Origin: Streptomyces endocoffeicus
GTDB taxonomy: Bacteria > Actinomycetota > Actinomycetes > Streptomycetales > Streptomycetaceae
Assembly: GCF_016741935.1 (NCBI RefSeq)
Contig: NZ_JAERRG010000012.1
Coordinates: 124,001 to 188,000, forward strand
Direction: 5' to 3'
Length of the DNA: 64,000 nt
Shown here: positions 9,993 to 19,455 of the stretch, one piece after another
Layout: each line of letters starts with the position of its first letter
Position numbering within the stretch: position 1 is the stretch's first letter
Notes under the pieces: model-generated
Seen by the model: the letters and a program-made list of their open reading frames with translations, nothing else
Told to the model about the DNA's origin: nothing
Database searches by the model: none
Program-made: the position numbers and the translations under genes

Positions 9993-12260
9993 ATGCAACT
10001 CGCCGCGATCATCGTGTCGCTGGTCCTCACCGCGGTCGGCGTTGCCCTGCTCGGCCGGGCCGTCGCACAGTTCGTGCGCTTCTTCAAGCTCGGCGCCCCG
10101 GTCCCGGCGGGGGCCAGGACCGACAATCCCTGGCAGCGCAGCGTGACCCTGGTCCGCGAGTTCCTCGCGCACACCCGCATGAACAAGTGGGGCGTCATCG
10201 GCGTCGCCCACTGGTTCGTGGCGATCGGCTTCCTGACCCTGCCACCGACCATCATCAACGCCTACGGCCAGCTCTTCCAGGCGGACTGGACGCTGCCGAT
10301 CCTCGGCGGCTTCCTCCCCTACGAGCTGTACATCGAGTTCATCGGCACGATGACCACGCTGGGCATCCTGACGCTGATGGCGATCCGGCTGCTGAACCTG
10401 CCCAGCCGGGCCGGCCGCAAGTCCCGGTTCGCGGGCTCCACCGCCTGGCAGGCGTACTTCGTCGAGTACGTCATCCTCATCATCGGCCTCGCGATCATGG
10501 CGCTGCGCGGCACCGAGGGCGCGCTGCACCACGTGGACTCCTACGAGCCCGCGTACTTCGCCTCGTATCCGCTGGTCCAGCTCTTCGACGGGCTCAGCGT
10601 GGACACGGTGCAGAACCTGACCTACCTCTTCGCGATGATCAAGCTGGGCACGACCATGATCTGGATGATCACGGTCAGCACCAACCTCGACATGAGCATC
10701 GCCTGGCACCGCTTCCTCGCCTTCCCCAACATCTGGTTCAAGCGGGAGTCCAGCGGCGAGGTCGCGCTCGGCGCGCTGCAGCCGATGGTGAGCGAGGGCA
10801 AGCCGATCGACTTCGAGGACCCGGGCGAGGACGACCAGTTCGGCGTCTCGCAGATCGAGCACTTCTCCTGGAAGGGCATCCTCGACTTCTCCACCTGCAC
10901 CGAATGCGGCCGCTGCCAGTCGCAGTGCCCCGCCTGGAACACCGGCAAGCCGCTCTCGCCCAAGCTGCTGATCATGTCGCTGCGCGACCATTCGCATGCC
11001 AAGGCGCCGTATCTGCTCGCCGGTGGCGGCAAGACGGCGGAGGGCGAGGAGAAGGCGAGCCAGGAGCAGCTCGCCGGGGTGCCCGCGGCCGCGCTGGCGG
11101 AGGCCGAGCGCCCGCTGATCGGCACGCTCGAGGAGAATGGCGTCATCGACCCGGATGTGCTGTGGTCCTGCACCACCTGCGGCGCGTGCGTCGAGCAGTG
11201 CCCGGTGGACATCGAGCACGTTGACCACATCGTGGACATGCGCCGCTACCAGGTGATGATCGAGTCCTCGTTCCCGTCCGAGGCGGGCACGATGCTCAAG
11301 AACCTGGAGAAGAAGGGCAACCCCTGGGGGCTGGCCAAGAAGCAGCGGCTGGCATGGACCAAGGAAGTCGACTTCGAGGTGCCGGTCGTCGGCAAGGACA
11401 TCGAGGACCTCACCGAGGTCGACTACCTGTACTGGGTCGGCTGCGCGGGCGCCCTGGAGGACCGGGCCAAGAAGACCACCAAGGCCTTCGCGGAGCTGCT
11501 GCACATCGCGGGCGTCAAGTTCGCGATCATGGGCGGCGACGAGGCGTGCACCGGTGACTCCGCCCGCCGCCTGGGCAATGAGTTCCTCTTCCAGCAGCTC
11601 GGCCAGCAGAACGTCGAGATGCTGAACATGGCCTTCGGCGAGGACGATGAGGACGAGTCGTCCAAGAAGCCCAAGTCTGCGAAGAAGATCGTCGCGACCT
11701 GCCCGCACTGCTTCAACACGATCGCCAATGAATACCCGCAGCTGGGCGGCGACTTCGAGGTCATCCACCACACCCAGCTGCTGCAGCACCTCATCGACGA
11801 GGGCAAGCTGATCCCGGTCACCCCGGTCGAGGGTCTGATCACCTACCACGACCCCTGCTACCTGGGCCGCCACAACAAGGTCTACACCCCGCCGCGCGAG
11901 ATCATCGCCAAGGTGCCGGGGCTGCGGAACGAGGAGATGCACCGCCACAAGGAGCGCGGCTTCTGCTGTGGCGCGGGTGGCGCCCGGATGTGGATGGAGG
12001 AGCGGATCGGCAAGCGCATCAACAACGAACGCGTGGACGAGGCACTGTCCCTCAACCCGGACATCGTCTCCACCGCCTGCCCGTTCTGCCTGGTGATGCT
12101 GACCGACTCCGTCAACGGCAAGAAGAATGATGGCGTGGTGAAGGAAGAGCTGCAGGTCGTGGATGTGGCCCAGCTGCTCCTGGACTCGGTGAGGACCCCG
12201 GCCGCGCCGGAGGACGGCGGCAAGAACGCGGAGGAGCCGGAGCCGGCCCCGGCGAAGTAG
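9993..12260 (+). CDS. Membrane-bound iron-sulfur oxidoreductase, EtfD-like (CCG-domain protein)
   Basis: Protein of 755 residues with an N-terminal set of about five to six membrane helices (1-240), then two ferredoxin-type clusters CTECGRCQSQCP (near 302) and CTTCGACVEQCP (near 393), then two cysteine-rich CCG domains as in heterodisulfide reductase subunit B, including GFCCGAGGARMWMEE near 650. The same architecture is found in the mycobacterial EtfD (Rv0338c) protein, reported to pass electrons from acyl-CoA dehydrogenases through ETF to menaquinone. That role is inferred by architecture only. A GGAG ribosome site precedes the ATG, and a tandem operator-like repeat suggests dedicated control, possibly linked to fatty acid oxidation. 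Monocistronic, with a strong terminator after it. Confidence 0.82.
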   Translation: MQLAAIIVSLVLTAVGVALLGRAVAQFVRFFKLGAPVPAGARTDNPWQRSVTLVREFLAHTRMNKWGVIGVAHWFVAIGFLTLPPTIINAYGQLFQADWTLPILGGFLPYELYIEFIGTMTTLGILTLMAIRLLNLPSRAGRKSRFAGSTAWQAYFVEYVILIIGLAIMALRGTEGALHHVDSYEPAYFASYPLVQLFDGLSVDTVQNLTYLFAMIKLGTTMIWMITVSTNLDMSIAWHRFLAFPNIWFKRESSGEVALGALQPMVSEGKPIDFEDPGEDDQFGVSQIEHFSWKGILDFSTCTECGRCQSQCPAWNTGKPLSPKLLIMSLRDHSHAKAPYLLAGGGKTAEGEEKASQEQLAGVPAAALAEAERPLIGTLEENGVIDPDVLWSCTTCGACVEQCPVDIEHVDHIVDMRRYQVMIESSFPSEAGTMLKNLEKKGNPWGLAKKQRLAWTKEVDFEVPVVGKDIEDLTEVDYLYWVGCAGALEDRAKKTTKAFAELLHIAGVKFAIMGGDEACTGDSARRLGNEFLFQQLGQQNVEMLNMAFGEDDEDESSKKPKSAKKIVATCPHCFNTIANEYPQLGGDFEVIHHTQLLQHLIDEGKLIPVTPVEGLITYHDPCYLGRHNKVYTPPREIIAKVPGLRNEEMHRHKERGFCCGAGGARMWMEERIGKRINNERVDEALSLNPDIVSTACPFCLVMLTDSVNGKKNDGVVKEELQVVDVAQLLLDSVRTPAAPEDGGKNAEEPEPAPAK

Positions 12261-12283
12261 CGCCGTAGACGTCGCGACGATGC

Positions 12284-12320
12284 GTGAAGCCCGCCCACGG
12301 AGTCCGTGGGCGGGCTTCAC
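12284..12320 (+). terminator. Strong hairpin terminator after EtfD-like gene
   Basis: GTGAAGCCCGCCCACG (12284-12299) pairs perfectly with CGTGGGCGGGCTTCAC (12305-12320) around a 5-base loop. It sits 23 bp after the stop codon at 12260 and also faces the convergent SpoIIE gene ending at 12414, so it may act in both directions. The right arm CGGGCTTCACGCT is repeated once just downstream. Confidence 0.85.
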
Positions 12321-12413
12321 GCTTTACTGGCGGGCTTCACGCTCGCTGGCGCTTGCCGACGACCCTACGGAGGCCATGACGCCCTTACGGCCGCCGTGTC
12401 GTCCTTACGACTC

Positions 12414-15400
12414 TCATGAGGGCCTTACGCCCGCGGCCTTGCCGTTCCTCGACAGCGGCAGCGCCTGCTCGGTCCAGATGACCTTGCCGTCCGCGGTGTA
12501 GCGGGTGCCCCAGCGGTCGGCGAACTGCGAGACCAGGAACAGCCCCCGGCCGCCCTCGTCCGTCGTCCCCGCGTACCGCAGATGCGGAGAGGTGCTGCTG
12601 GTGTCGAAGACCTCGCAGATCAGGCTGCGGTCGCAGAGCAGCCGCACCCGGATCGGGCCGGTCGCGTAGCGGATCGCGTTGGTGATCAGCTCGCTGAGGA
12701 TCAACTCGGTCGTGAACGCGACATCGCCCAGATCCCACTCCGCGAGCTTCCGGGCCACCGCGGCCCGCACCGCGGCCACCTGCGCCGGATCGGACGGCAC
12801 CTCCCAGTCGGCGGTCAGACCGGGCTCCAGCACCCTCGTACGGGCCACGATGAGCGCGATGTCATCGCTCGGGCGATCGGGCAGCAGCGCGTCCAGCACC
12901 GCCGTACAGGCGTCCTCAGGCGTCCGGCCGGGGTGGGCCAGGGCGCCGCGCAGCATCTCCAGACCGGTCTCGATGTCCCGGTCGCGCTTCTCGATCAGCC
13001 CGTCCGTGTAGAGCACCAGATGGCTGCCCTCTGGCAGCTCCAGCTCCGCCGTCTCGAACGGCAGTCCGCCCAGGCCCAGCGGCGGCCCCGCGGGAAGTTC
13101 CAGGAACTCCACCGAGCCGTCCGGACGCACCAGCGCGGGCGGCGGATGACCGGCCCGCGCCATCGTGCAACGCCGCGTCACCGGATCGTAGATCGCGTAC
13201 AGACACGTGGCCCCCGTGATCCCCTCACTGCCACCGCTGCCGTCGCCGTCCAGCCCGCCAGGACCCTCGTCCTGGTCGATCCGGGCGATCAGGTCATCGA
13301 GGTGGGAGAGGATCTCATCGGGCGGGAGGTCGAGCGTGGAGAAGTTGTGCACCGCCGTCCGCAGCCGCCCCATCGTCGCCGCCGCGTGCAGACCATGCCC
13401 GACCACATCGCCCACCACCAGCGCCACCCGCGCCCCCGGCAGCGGGATGACGTCGAACCAGTCGCCCCCGACCCCCGACTCCGCCGGGAGATAGCGGTAC
13501 GCCACATCCAGCGCGTTCTGCTCCGGCAGCATCCGGGGCAGCAGGCTGCGCTGGAGGGTCACCGCCATGGTGTGCTCGCGGGTGTAGCGGCGGGCGTTGT
13601 CGATGCTGACGGCGGCCCGGGTGACCAGCTCCTCCGCGAGGGAGACATCGTCCTCCTCGAAGGGCTCCGGCTTCTCCGCGCGCATGAAGCTGGCCACGCC
13701 CAGGACGACGCCCCGGGCCCGCAGCGGGACCGTGATCATCGAGTGGATGCCGTAGTCGACGATCCGGCGGGCGTGCTCGGGGTCCTGCTCCTGCCAGCCG
13801 CCGAAGTCGCCCAGGACCGGCTCGACCGTCACCGCTCCGCTGCGGAAGCCCCGGGCCTGGGGCGCGCTCGGGCCGAACTCGATCAGCATGCCGAGGGGGT
13901 AGAGCGGGCCGTCGTCCCGGATGCCGCTGAGGGCCGTACGACGCAGGACCGTACGGCCGCCGTCCGCGGCCGCCACGGCGGCCCACGAGCCCGCGTCCGG
14001 GGCGCTGATGCCCGATACCCCGTCCGGGGGCTCCTCGCCGCGCAGCACCGAGTCCGCGAGGTCCACCGAGACGTAGTCGGCGAACCGGGCCACCGCGTAC
14101 TCCGCCAGCTCCTGGGCGGTGCGCACCACGTCCAGCGTGGTGCCGATGGAGACGCCCGCGTCGTACAGCAGCTTGAGGCGGTTGCGCGCGAGGTCGACCT
14201 TGCCGGACAGCGCGCGCAGCTCCGTGGTGTCGCGCAGGGTGGCGACGCTGCCGGGCGGGCCGCCGTCGCGGTCGGTGGGGCGGTGGCTGACGGACAGCAG
14301 CCGCTCACCCGCCGTATGGACCTCGTCGGTGGCGGGGCGCCCGGACGCCAGCAGTGCGGCGGTGTGCGGATCGAAGCCGAGCTCGGACACCAGGCGGCCC
14401 TCGGCGTCCGGCGGGAGGTCGAAGAGCCGGCGCGCCTCGTCGTTGGCGAGCACCAGCCGCCCGTCGCCGCCGACGATCAGCACGCCCTCACGGACCGAGT
14501 GCAGCACCGCGTCGTGGTGCTCGTACATCCGCGTCATCTCGGACGGGTCCAGCCCGTGGGTCTGGCGCCGCAGCCGCCTGCTGACCAGGGCCGTGCCCGC
14601 CGTGGCGAGCGCCATGGCGGCCGCGGCCGCGCCGAACAGCAGCGGCAGCTGGTGGTCGGCGGCGCCACTCACCCTCTTGATCGTGATACCGGCCGCGACC
14701 AGGCCGACGACCTTCCCCTGGGCGTCCTTGACTGGCACGACGGACCGTACGGACAGGCCGAGGGTGCCGGTGAAGGTCTCCTGGACCGTCCGGCCCTCGG
14801 CCGCCGCACGGATGCTGCCCATGAAGTGCTTGCCGATCCGGGCGGGGTTGGGGTGGGTGTAGCGGATCCCCTGGGGCGTCATGGCCACGACGAAGTCGAC
14901 CCCGGAGCCCTTACGGGCCCGCTCGGCGAGCGGCTGCAGCACGGCGCTGGGATCGTGGCCGCGCAGCGTGCTCACCATGCCCGGCGCGTTCGCGAAGCTC
15001 TCGGCGACCGCCATGGAGCGGTTGCGGGCCTCCCGCTCGCTGTCATAGCGGGACTGCAGGACGAGCGCCACGACGGCGGCGACGACCAGCAGCAGCACGA
15101 CGCCGACCTGTAGGACGAAGACCTGGCCGGCCACGGTGCGCACGCCGCGCACCGGGCTCCAGCGGGGCCGCCGACCGTAGCCGCGGCCGTGGGGACCGCC
15201 GCCGGAGCCGGGGCCGGAGCCGGAGCCCGATCCGCGGCCGCTCCAGCCGGTGCGCACCGGCGGCCGCCCATGCGGGCTCAGCTGGGCGTACGTGCTCTGC
15301 CGACCCTGCGGACCCCAGCGCTCAGGGGGGCCCGGCGAGCCCTGCCGATCGGCTTGATCGCGCTGATCCCGTTGATCGCGCTGACCTCGCTCATCCCGCT

Positions 15401-15653
15401 GGTTCTGTCGGTGGTCCTGCTGATCCTGCTGGTCCTGTTGGTCCTGCGTGTCCTGCTGAACGCGCCGCCCACGTCGCTCCCATGCCGAGCGGGGCCCCTC
15501 ACGCCGACCGCGTGGGCGCCAGTCGGTCATCGTGCGGGCCAGCGGAACCCGTGGTCGACCGAAAAGTCCGGCCATGTCGTTATTTCTAGCACCCTCGCTC
15601 AGCGGCGGGCGAGCGGCATCCTCCGCCGCCGGCCGACCACTCCCGTCCGACAT
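12414..15653 (-). CDS. Membrane sensor with PAS, GAF, SpoIIE phosphatase and HATPase domains
   Basis: Multidomain regulator of 1079 residues of the kind that controls partner-switching sigma factor systems in Streptomyces. Order seen: a disordered N-terminus (1-170) with Gln/Asp repeats, helix TM1 (about 174-200), an extracellular single-Cache-like sensor with TPQGIRYTHPNPARIGKHF and a VPVKDAQGKVVGLVAAG strand, TM2 (about 337-360), a PAS domain (VREGVLIVGGDGRLVLANDEARRLFDL starts it), a GAF domain, a SpoIIE-type PP2C phosphatase with GGDWFDVIPLPGARVALVVG and YTDGLIE, and a C-terminal anti-sigma-like ATPase with ELITNAIRYA. It probably dephosphorylates an anti-anti-sigma factor and may also phosphorylate one. 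The start is uncertain; internal Met codons at 15575 and 15530 are alternatives. Confidence 0.88.
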   Translation of the reverse strand: MSDGSGRPAAEDAARPPLSEGARNNDMAGLFGRPRVPLARTMTDWRPRGRREGPRSAWERRGRRVQQDTQDQQDQQDQQDHRQNQRDERGQRDQRDQRDQADRQGSPGPPERWGPQGRQSTYAQLSPHGRPPVRTGWSGRGSGSGSGPGSGGGPHGRGYGRRPRWSPVRGVRTVAGQVFVLQVGVVLLLVVAAVVALVLQSRYDSEREARNRSMAVAESFANAPGMVSTLRGHDPSAVLQPLAERARKGSGVDFVVAMTPQGIRYTHPNPARIGKHFMGSIRAAAEGRTVQETFTGTLGLSVRSVVPVKDAQGKVVGLVAAGITIKRVSGAADHQLPLLFGAAAAAMALATAGTALVSRRLRRQTHGLDPSEMTRMYEHHDAVLHSVREGVLIVGGDGRLVLANDEARRLFDLPPDAEGRLVSELGFDPHTAALLASGRPATDEVHTAGERLLSVSHRPTDRDGGPPGSVATLRDTTELRALSGKVDLARNRLKLLYDAGVSIGTTLDVVRTAQELAEYAVARFADYVSVDLADSVLRGEEPPDGVSGISAPDAGSWAAVAAADGGRTVLRRTALSGIRDDGPLYPLGMLIEFGPSAPQARGFRSGAVTVEPVLGDFGGWQEQDPEHARRIVDYGIHSMITVPLRARGVVLGVASFMRAEKPEPFEEDDVSLAEELVTRAAVSIDNARRYTREHTMAVTLQRSLLPRMLPEQNALDVAYRYLPAESGVGGDWFDVIPLPGARVALVVGDVVGHGLHAAATMGRLRTAVHNFSTLDLPPDEILSHLDDLIARIDQDEGPGGLDGDGSGGSEGITGATCLYAIYDPVTRRCTMARAGHPPPALVRPDGSVEFLELPAGPPLGLGGLPFETAELELPEGSHLVLYTDGLIEKRDRDIETGLEMLRGALAHPGRTPEDACTAVLDALLPDRPSDDIALIVARTRVLEPGLTADWEVPSDPAQVAAVRAAVARKLAEWDLGDVAFTTELILSELITNAIRYATGPIRVRLLCDRSLICEVFDTSSTSPHLRYAGTTDEGGRGLFLVSQFADRWGTRYTADGKVIWTEQALPLSRNGKAAGVRPS

Positions 15654-16033
15654 CGCGACTACACCCCGCCCGCGCCCTCTTTCACCGGTCTCGCCGCCTC
15701 ACCCGTCATCCGCACACCGTGCGTTAAGCACATGGTTGCCCCCGCTTTTCCGCATCGAAGTTCCCCGCCGGACGTACCGATACTGGCCGTGAAGTATCCC
15801 TTCTCACAACGACGTTGCGAATTCCCTACAGGATCATGCCCAACACGGCATCCGTAAATGTCCTGGACGGCCCTTGTGCTCCAAAGGTCATCTTTACAGT
15901 CAAGCGGACTGATCGGTCCCGCATCATCCGGAAAGATCACCGAGCGGCGGCCGGTCGGAGCGCCAGGCATCACCCTCGTAACGAAGTGCCGTGCCCCATG
16001 GCCTCAGCCGCCCTGATGGGTTGAGGTGGCCCG
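15654..16033. other. Intergenic gap between SpoIIE sensor and FG-GAP lipoprotein
   Basis: 380 bp separating divergent genes. It is less GC-rich than its flanks and must contain promoters for both genes, but I see no confident sigma-factor motif, operator dyad, RNA gene or coding frame with Streptomyces codon bias. Confidence 0.5.
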
Positions 16034-17623
16034 ATGACGCCCGCACCTCCCCCCACAGCACCACCCGGCCGCGTCCCGGGCCCCCGACGCCGCTCCCTCC
16101 CCCGCGTCCCCCATGTCCCCCGCGTCTCCACCGCCTCAGCCGCCGCCTCTGCCGCCACTTCCGTCACTTCGGTCACCACCGCCGTCGCCGCCGGTACGGC
16201 CTGTCTGGCGCTGCTGCTCACAGCCTGCGGCCCCGACGACGGCGCCAGGGACCGGCGCGACGACTCCGCCGCCGGGGCCGTCATCACCCCCACCGCGACC
16301 GCGCCCGTCCCCCACGGCAAGGGCAGCCGGCTGCCGGATGACGTCAACGGCGACGGCTACCCCGATCTGCGCGTCCCCGTCCCGTCCGGCAAAGGGGGGC
16401 TGCCCAGTCGGATCGCCTTCGTCCACGGCTCGTCCCACGGCCTGAATCCCGCCACCCGGACCGTGCTCCGCCACCGCGACCTCGGGCTGCCGTCCCAGGA
16501 CGTCACCGTCGCGGGCGCGACCGAGGTGGCCACGGCCGACCTCGACGGCGATGGCTACGCCGACGTCACCACCACGGCGGGCGAGGCACTCGGCAAGCAG
16601 GAGACCGAGCGCACCCAGGCCACCGTCCGGACCGTCCCCTACATCTCCTGGGGCGGCCCCGGCGGCCCCCACCGCACCCGCTCCGCCGCCCGCGTCCAGC
16701 TGACCGGCCCGGACGACGGCGTGGACGCCCAACGCCCCACCGTCGGCGACTTCAACGGCGACGGCCACCACGACCTGGCCCTGGTCCGCGCGGACCGGCA
16801 CTCGCTACTGGTGCTGTACGGGCCGTTCAACCGGGCGGGCAGGGCCGCCCGGACCGTGCCGTACGCGAGCCCGCTGGAAGGCCACGGCGAGATCGGCGAT
16901 CTCATCGCCGACACCATCGCGGACACCGCCGACGGCCACCGCGCCACCGATCTGGTGGTGCACGCGCTCAACGACAACGACCAGTCCGGCTCCACCCTCC
17001 TCGCCGCCGGGCCCCACGGCCTCGGCCACACGGGCCGCAGGCTGCGCGAGGGAAACTCGATCGCCTTCGGCGACTTCGACGGCGACGGCCACCGTGATGT
17101 CGCGGTCGGCGACAGCGGCACCCGTAACGACGAGCCGGGCGTGGAGACGGAGCGGCCGGACATCGGCAAGACGGTGAGCGTCTACCACAAGGGGGCGGCA
17201 CGGACGGCCGGTTCGGTTCCGCGCCCCCTCAGGGTGCCCGGGATGTCCGGCACCCTGGCGGCCGCCGACACCGATGGCGACGGCACCGATGAACTGGCCG
17301 TCTCGCTCGGGCGGGGCGGCGTCGAGCTGCTCACCCTGCGGGGCTCCCGCCCCGCCACGACCCGCGTCGCCGGGCGTCACCTCCTGACCCGCGCGGCACC
17401 CGCCGTCGTGGACGGCAAGACCATCCGTAAGGGCGAGCGCGCGGCCCGGCTCTACGGCGTCGCGGACTTCGATCACGACGGTAAGGACGAGGTCGTCCTG
17501 GCGTGGGGCCCCGGTCTGGCCTTCTCGCGGTACGGCGAACGTCCCGAGTGGTGGTGGATCACGGACGGCACGGCGGACAAGACGGCCTTCAGCAGCAAGC
17601 CGTTCGCGGCGGACGCGGGCTAG
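16034..17623 (+). CDS. FG-GAP (integrin-like beta-propeller) repeat lipoprotein
   Basis: Exported protein of 529 residues. A long N-terminal region leads to a lipobox LLTAC near residue 63, predicting a lipid-anchored protein on the outer face of the membrane. The mature part has several FG-GAP calcium-binding blades: DVNGDGYPDL, DLDGDGYADV, DFNGDGHHDL, DFDGDGHRDV, DTDGDGTDEL and DFDHDGKDEV. The Asp-rich loops are intact, so calcium binding is expected. The function is unknown; such propellers bind ligands or partners. The true start may be internal, since the first 40 residues are Pro/Arg-rich. A repeat-rich stretch follows the stop codon. Confidence 0.82.
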   Translation: MTPAPPPTAPPGRVPGPRRRSLPRVPHVPRVSTASAAASAATSVTSVTTAVAAGTACLALLLTACGPDDGARDRRDDSAAGAVITPTATAPVPHGKGSRLPDDVNGDGYPDLRVPVPSGKGGLPSRIAFVHGSSHGLNPATRTVLRHRDLGLPSQDVTVAGATEVATADLDGDGYADVTTTAGEALGKQETERTQATVRTVPYISWGGPGGPHRTRSAARVQLTGPDDGVDAQRPTVGDFNGDGHHDLALVRADRHSLLVLYGPFNRAGRAARTVPYASPLEGHGEIGDLIADTIADTADGHRATDLVVHALNDNDQSGSTLLAAGPHGLGHTGRRLREGNSIAFGDFDGDGHRDVAVGDSGTRNDEPGVETERPDIGKTVSVYHKGAARTAGSVPRPLRVPGMSGTLAAADTDGDGTDELAVSLGRGGVELLTLRGSRPATTRVAGRHLLTRAAPAVVDGKTIRKGERAARLYGVADFDHDGKDEVVLAWGPGLAFSRYGERPEWWWITDGTADKTAFSSKPFAADAG

Positions 17624-17635
17624 AACACGAACTGG

Positions 17636-17725
17636 GACGCGAACTAGGGCGCGGACTAGGACACGAACTGGGGCGCGGACCAGAGCGCGGCCCAAGACGC
17701 GGCCCAAGACGGGCGAACGCGGGAC
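17636..17725. repeat. Degenerate short tandem repeats after FG-GAP gene
   Basis: About 90 bp of imperfect repeats built from units such as ACACGAACTGGG, ACGCGAACTAGG and GCGCGGACTAGG, ending in two copies of GCGGCCCAAGAC. It directly follows the stop codon at 17623 and carries no plausible gene. Confidence 0.55.
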
Positions 17726-17901
17726 CAACGCCGGGCGGGCACACCGCCGACCCCCTCCTCCTCCCTCTCCTCGGGCGAGCCCCATCCACCACCGGGGGAA
17801 AACCCATAAGGGACCCCCTAGGGGATGTCACAGCTCGGCCGCAATGCCTGGTCCGCTCACACAGCTCCCGCACCCGGCCCGCGACGACCGGGTACGTTCG
17901 A

Positions 17902-18858
17902 ATGGTGGCTGGATTCAGGATCGGACGCGGACGGGACTCCCACTCCGCGCAACAAGGGCAGCGGCAGCGGCCGCCGCAGCCGCCGTACGGACAGAACGAC
18001 CCGTACGGCGGTCAGCAGCAGCCGCAGTGGCAGCAGCCCTCCTCACAGGGAGAGCCGGAGTATTTCGGCGGCCAGGACCCGCACTACGGCCCCGGGCCCG
18101 GGCAGGGCCCCGGCCCCGGAGGCTACGGCCAGGGGCAGAGACCGTACGGCCAGGGCGGCGGCGGGTACGCCGACAACAACTCGGGCCATACACAGCAGTT
18201 CAGCGTCGGCGAGGGGCCCGACGCGTACGACCCGTACGGCCAGGGCCCCGGTTCGTACGACGACGGCTACGGCGGGCAGACGTACCGCACAGGCTCCTCC
18301 ACGGCCCCGCCCGCCGGCCCCCGGCTGCACTGGCAGCAGCTGCTGAGCGGCATCGTGCTGCGCCCGTCGGCCACCTTCTGGCAGATGCGGGACTACGCGG
18401 TGTGGGGCCCGGCGCTGATCGTGACCTTCGTCTACGGTCTGCTGGCGGTCTTCGGCTTCGATGACGCCCGTAAGGACGTCCTCAACGCCCCCATGTCCAA
18501 CAGCATCCCGTGGGTGCTCACCGCGGGCGTCGCCATGGTGATCAGTGGACTGATCCTGGGCGCCGTCACCCACACCCTCGCCCGCCAGCTGGGCGGCGAC
18601 GGCACCTGGGGGCCGACCATCGGCCTGTCGATGCTGATCATGTCGATCACGGACGCGCCACGGCTGGTGTTCGCGCTCTTCCTGGGCGGGGACAGCTCGC
18701 TGGTGAAGGTGCTGGGCTGGGTGACCTGGCTAGCGGCGGGCGCGCTCTTCACCTCGATGGTGAGCAAGTCGCACGACCTGCCGTGGCAGAAGGCGCTGGG
18801 CGCGTCGGCGATCCAGCTGATCGCGCTGTTGAGCCTGCTGAAGCTGGGAACGCTGTGA
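17902..18858 (+). CDS. Yip1-domain membrane protein with Gln/Gly/Pro/Tyr-rich N-terminus
   Basis: Protein of about 318 residues. The first 140 residues are low-complexity and disordered (repeats of PYGQ, GGYG, QQPQWQQ), then a Yip1-type domain with about five membrane helices: WGPALIVTFVYGLLAVFGF, WVLTAGVAMVISGLILGAV, the next near LSMLIMSITDAPRLVFALFL, then VLGWVTWLAAGALFTSMV and a final IQLIALLSLLKLG. Streptomyces homologues of this kind are widespread with no assigned role. The start is either ATG 17902 or the adjacent GTG 17905; the following AGFRIGRGRD is the conserved beginning. A hairpin at 18904 ends the transcript. Confidence 0.82.
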   Translation: MVAGFRIGRGRDSHSAQQGQRQRPPQPPYGQNDPYGGQQQPQWQQPSSQGEPEYFGGQDPHYGPGPGQGPGPGGYGQGQRPYGQGGGGYADNNSGHTQQFSVGEGPDAYDPYGQGPGSYDDGYGGQTYRTGSSTAPPAGPRLHWQQLLSGIVLRPSATFWQMRDYAVWGPALIVTFVYGLLAVFGFDDARKDVLNAPMSNSIPWVLTAGVAMVISGLILGAVTHTLARQLGGDGTWGPTIGLSMLIMSITDAPRLVFALFLGGDSSLVKVLGWVTWLAAGALFTSMVSKSHDLPWQKALGASAIQLIALLSLLKLGTL

Positions 18859-18903
18859 GGCTGGGAACGCCGTAAGGCCGGCACCACAGGCCGCATGACC
18901 AAG

Positions 18904-18925
18904 GGGGCCCGCACCGGCGGGCCCC
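18904..18925. terminator. Bidirectional hairpin between Yip1 and phosphoribosyltransferase genes
   Basis: GGGGCCCGC (18904-18912) pairs with GCGGGCCCC (18917-18925) around a 4-base loop. It lies between two convergent genes (stops at 18858 and 18949) and can serve both. Confidence 0.7.
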
Positions 18926-18948
18926 TCATCTACGCGTCATGGCTTGTG

Positions 18949-19455
18949 TCAGGCGTCCCGCACTTGCCCCTCCCGCCGCACCACGGGCGGTTCGACGCTC
19001 CAGGGGAAGTTGATCCACTGATCGGTGCGCTGCCAGACGTACTCGCACTCCACCAGCGACTGCGGCTTCTCGTAGATCACCGCGCTGCGCACCTCGGCGA
19101 CCGTGCCGAGGCAGAAGTCACGGACCAGCTTCAGCGTCTTGCCGGTGTCCGCCACGTCATCGGCGATCAGCACCTTCTTGTCGGAGAAGTCGATCGCGTT
19201 GGGCACGGGCGCGAGCATCACGGGCATGTCGAGGGTGGTCCCCACGCCCGTATAGAACTCCACGTTCACCAGGTGAATGTTCTTGCAGTCGAGCGCGTAG
19301 GCCAGCCCACCCGCCACGAAGACCCCGCCACGGGCTATGGAGAGCACGACGTCGGGCTCGTAGCCATCACCGGCGATCTGCTCCGCCAGCTCGCGGACCG
19401 CGACCCCGAACCGCTCGTACGTAAGGTTCTCCCGCTCCTCACCCACGCCGCTCAC
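18949..19455 (-). CDS. Phosphoribosyltransferase (type I PRTase fold)
   Basis: Cytoplasmic protein of 168 residues. The PRPP-binding loop is VLIADDVADTGKTLKLV, with the two acidic residues followed by the Thr-Gly-Lys-Thr turn of type I phosphoribosyltransferases; upstream VVLSIARGGVFVAGGLA is the pyrophosphate loop region. It resembles xanthine/hypoxanthine PRTases, but the exact base is uncertain. The GTG start at 19455 overlaps the dcd stop by GTGA, giving translational coupling; the longer frame would extend into dcd. Its pairing with dcd points to nucleotide salvage or pool control. Confidence 0.85.
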   Translation of the reverse strand: MSGVGEERENLTYERFGVAVRELAEQIAGDGYEPDVVLSIARGGVFVAGGLAYALDCKNIHLVNVEFYTGVGTTLDMPVMLAPVPNAIDFSDKKVLIADDVADTGKTLKLVRDFCLGTVAEVRSAVIYEKPQSLVECEYVWQRTDQWINFPWSVEPPVVRREGQVRDA

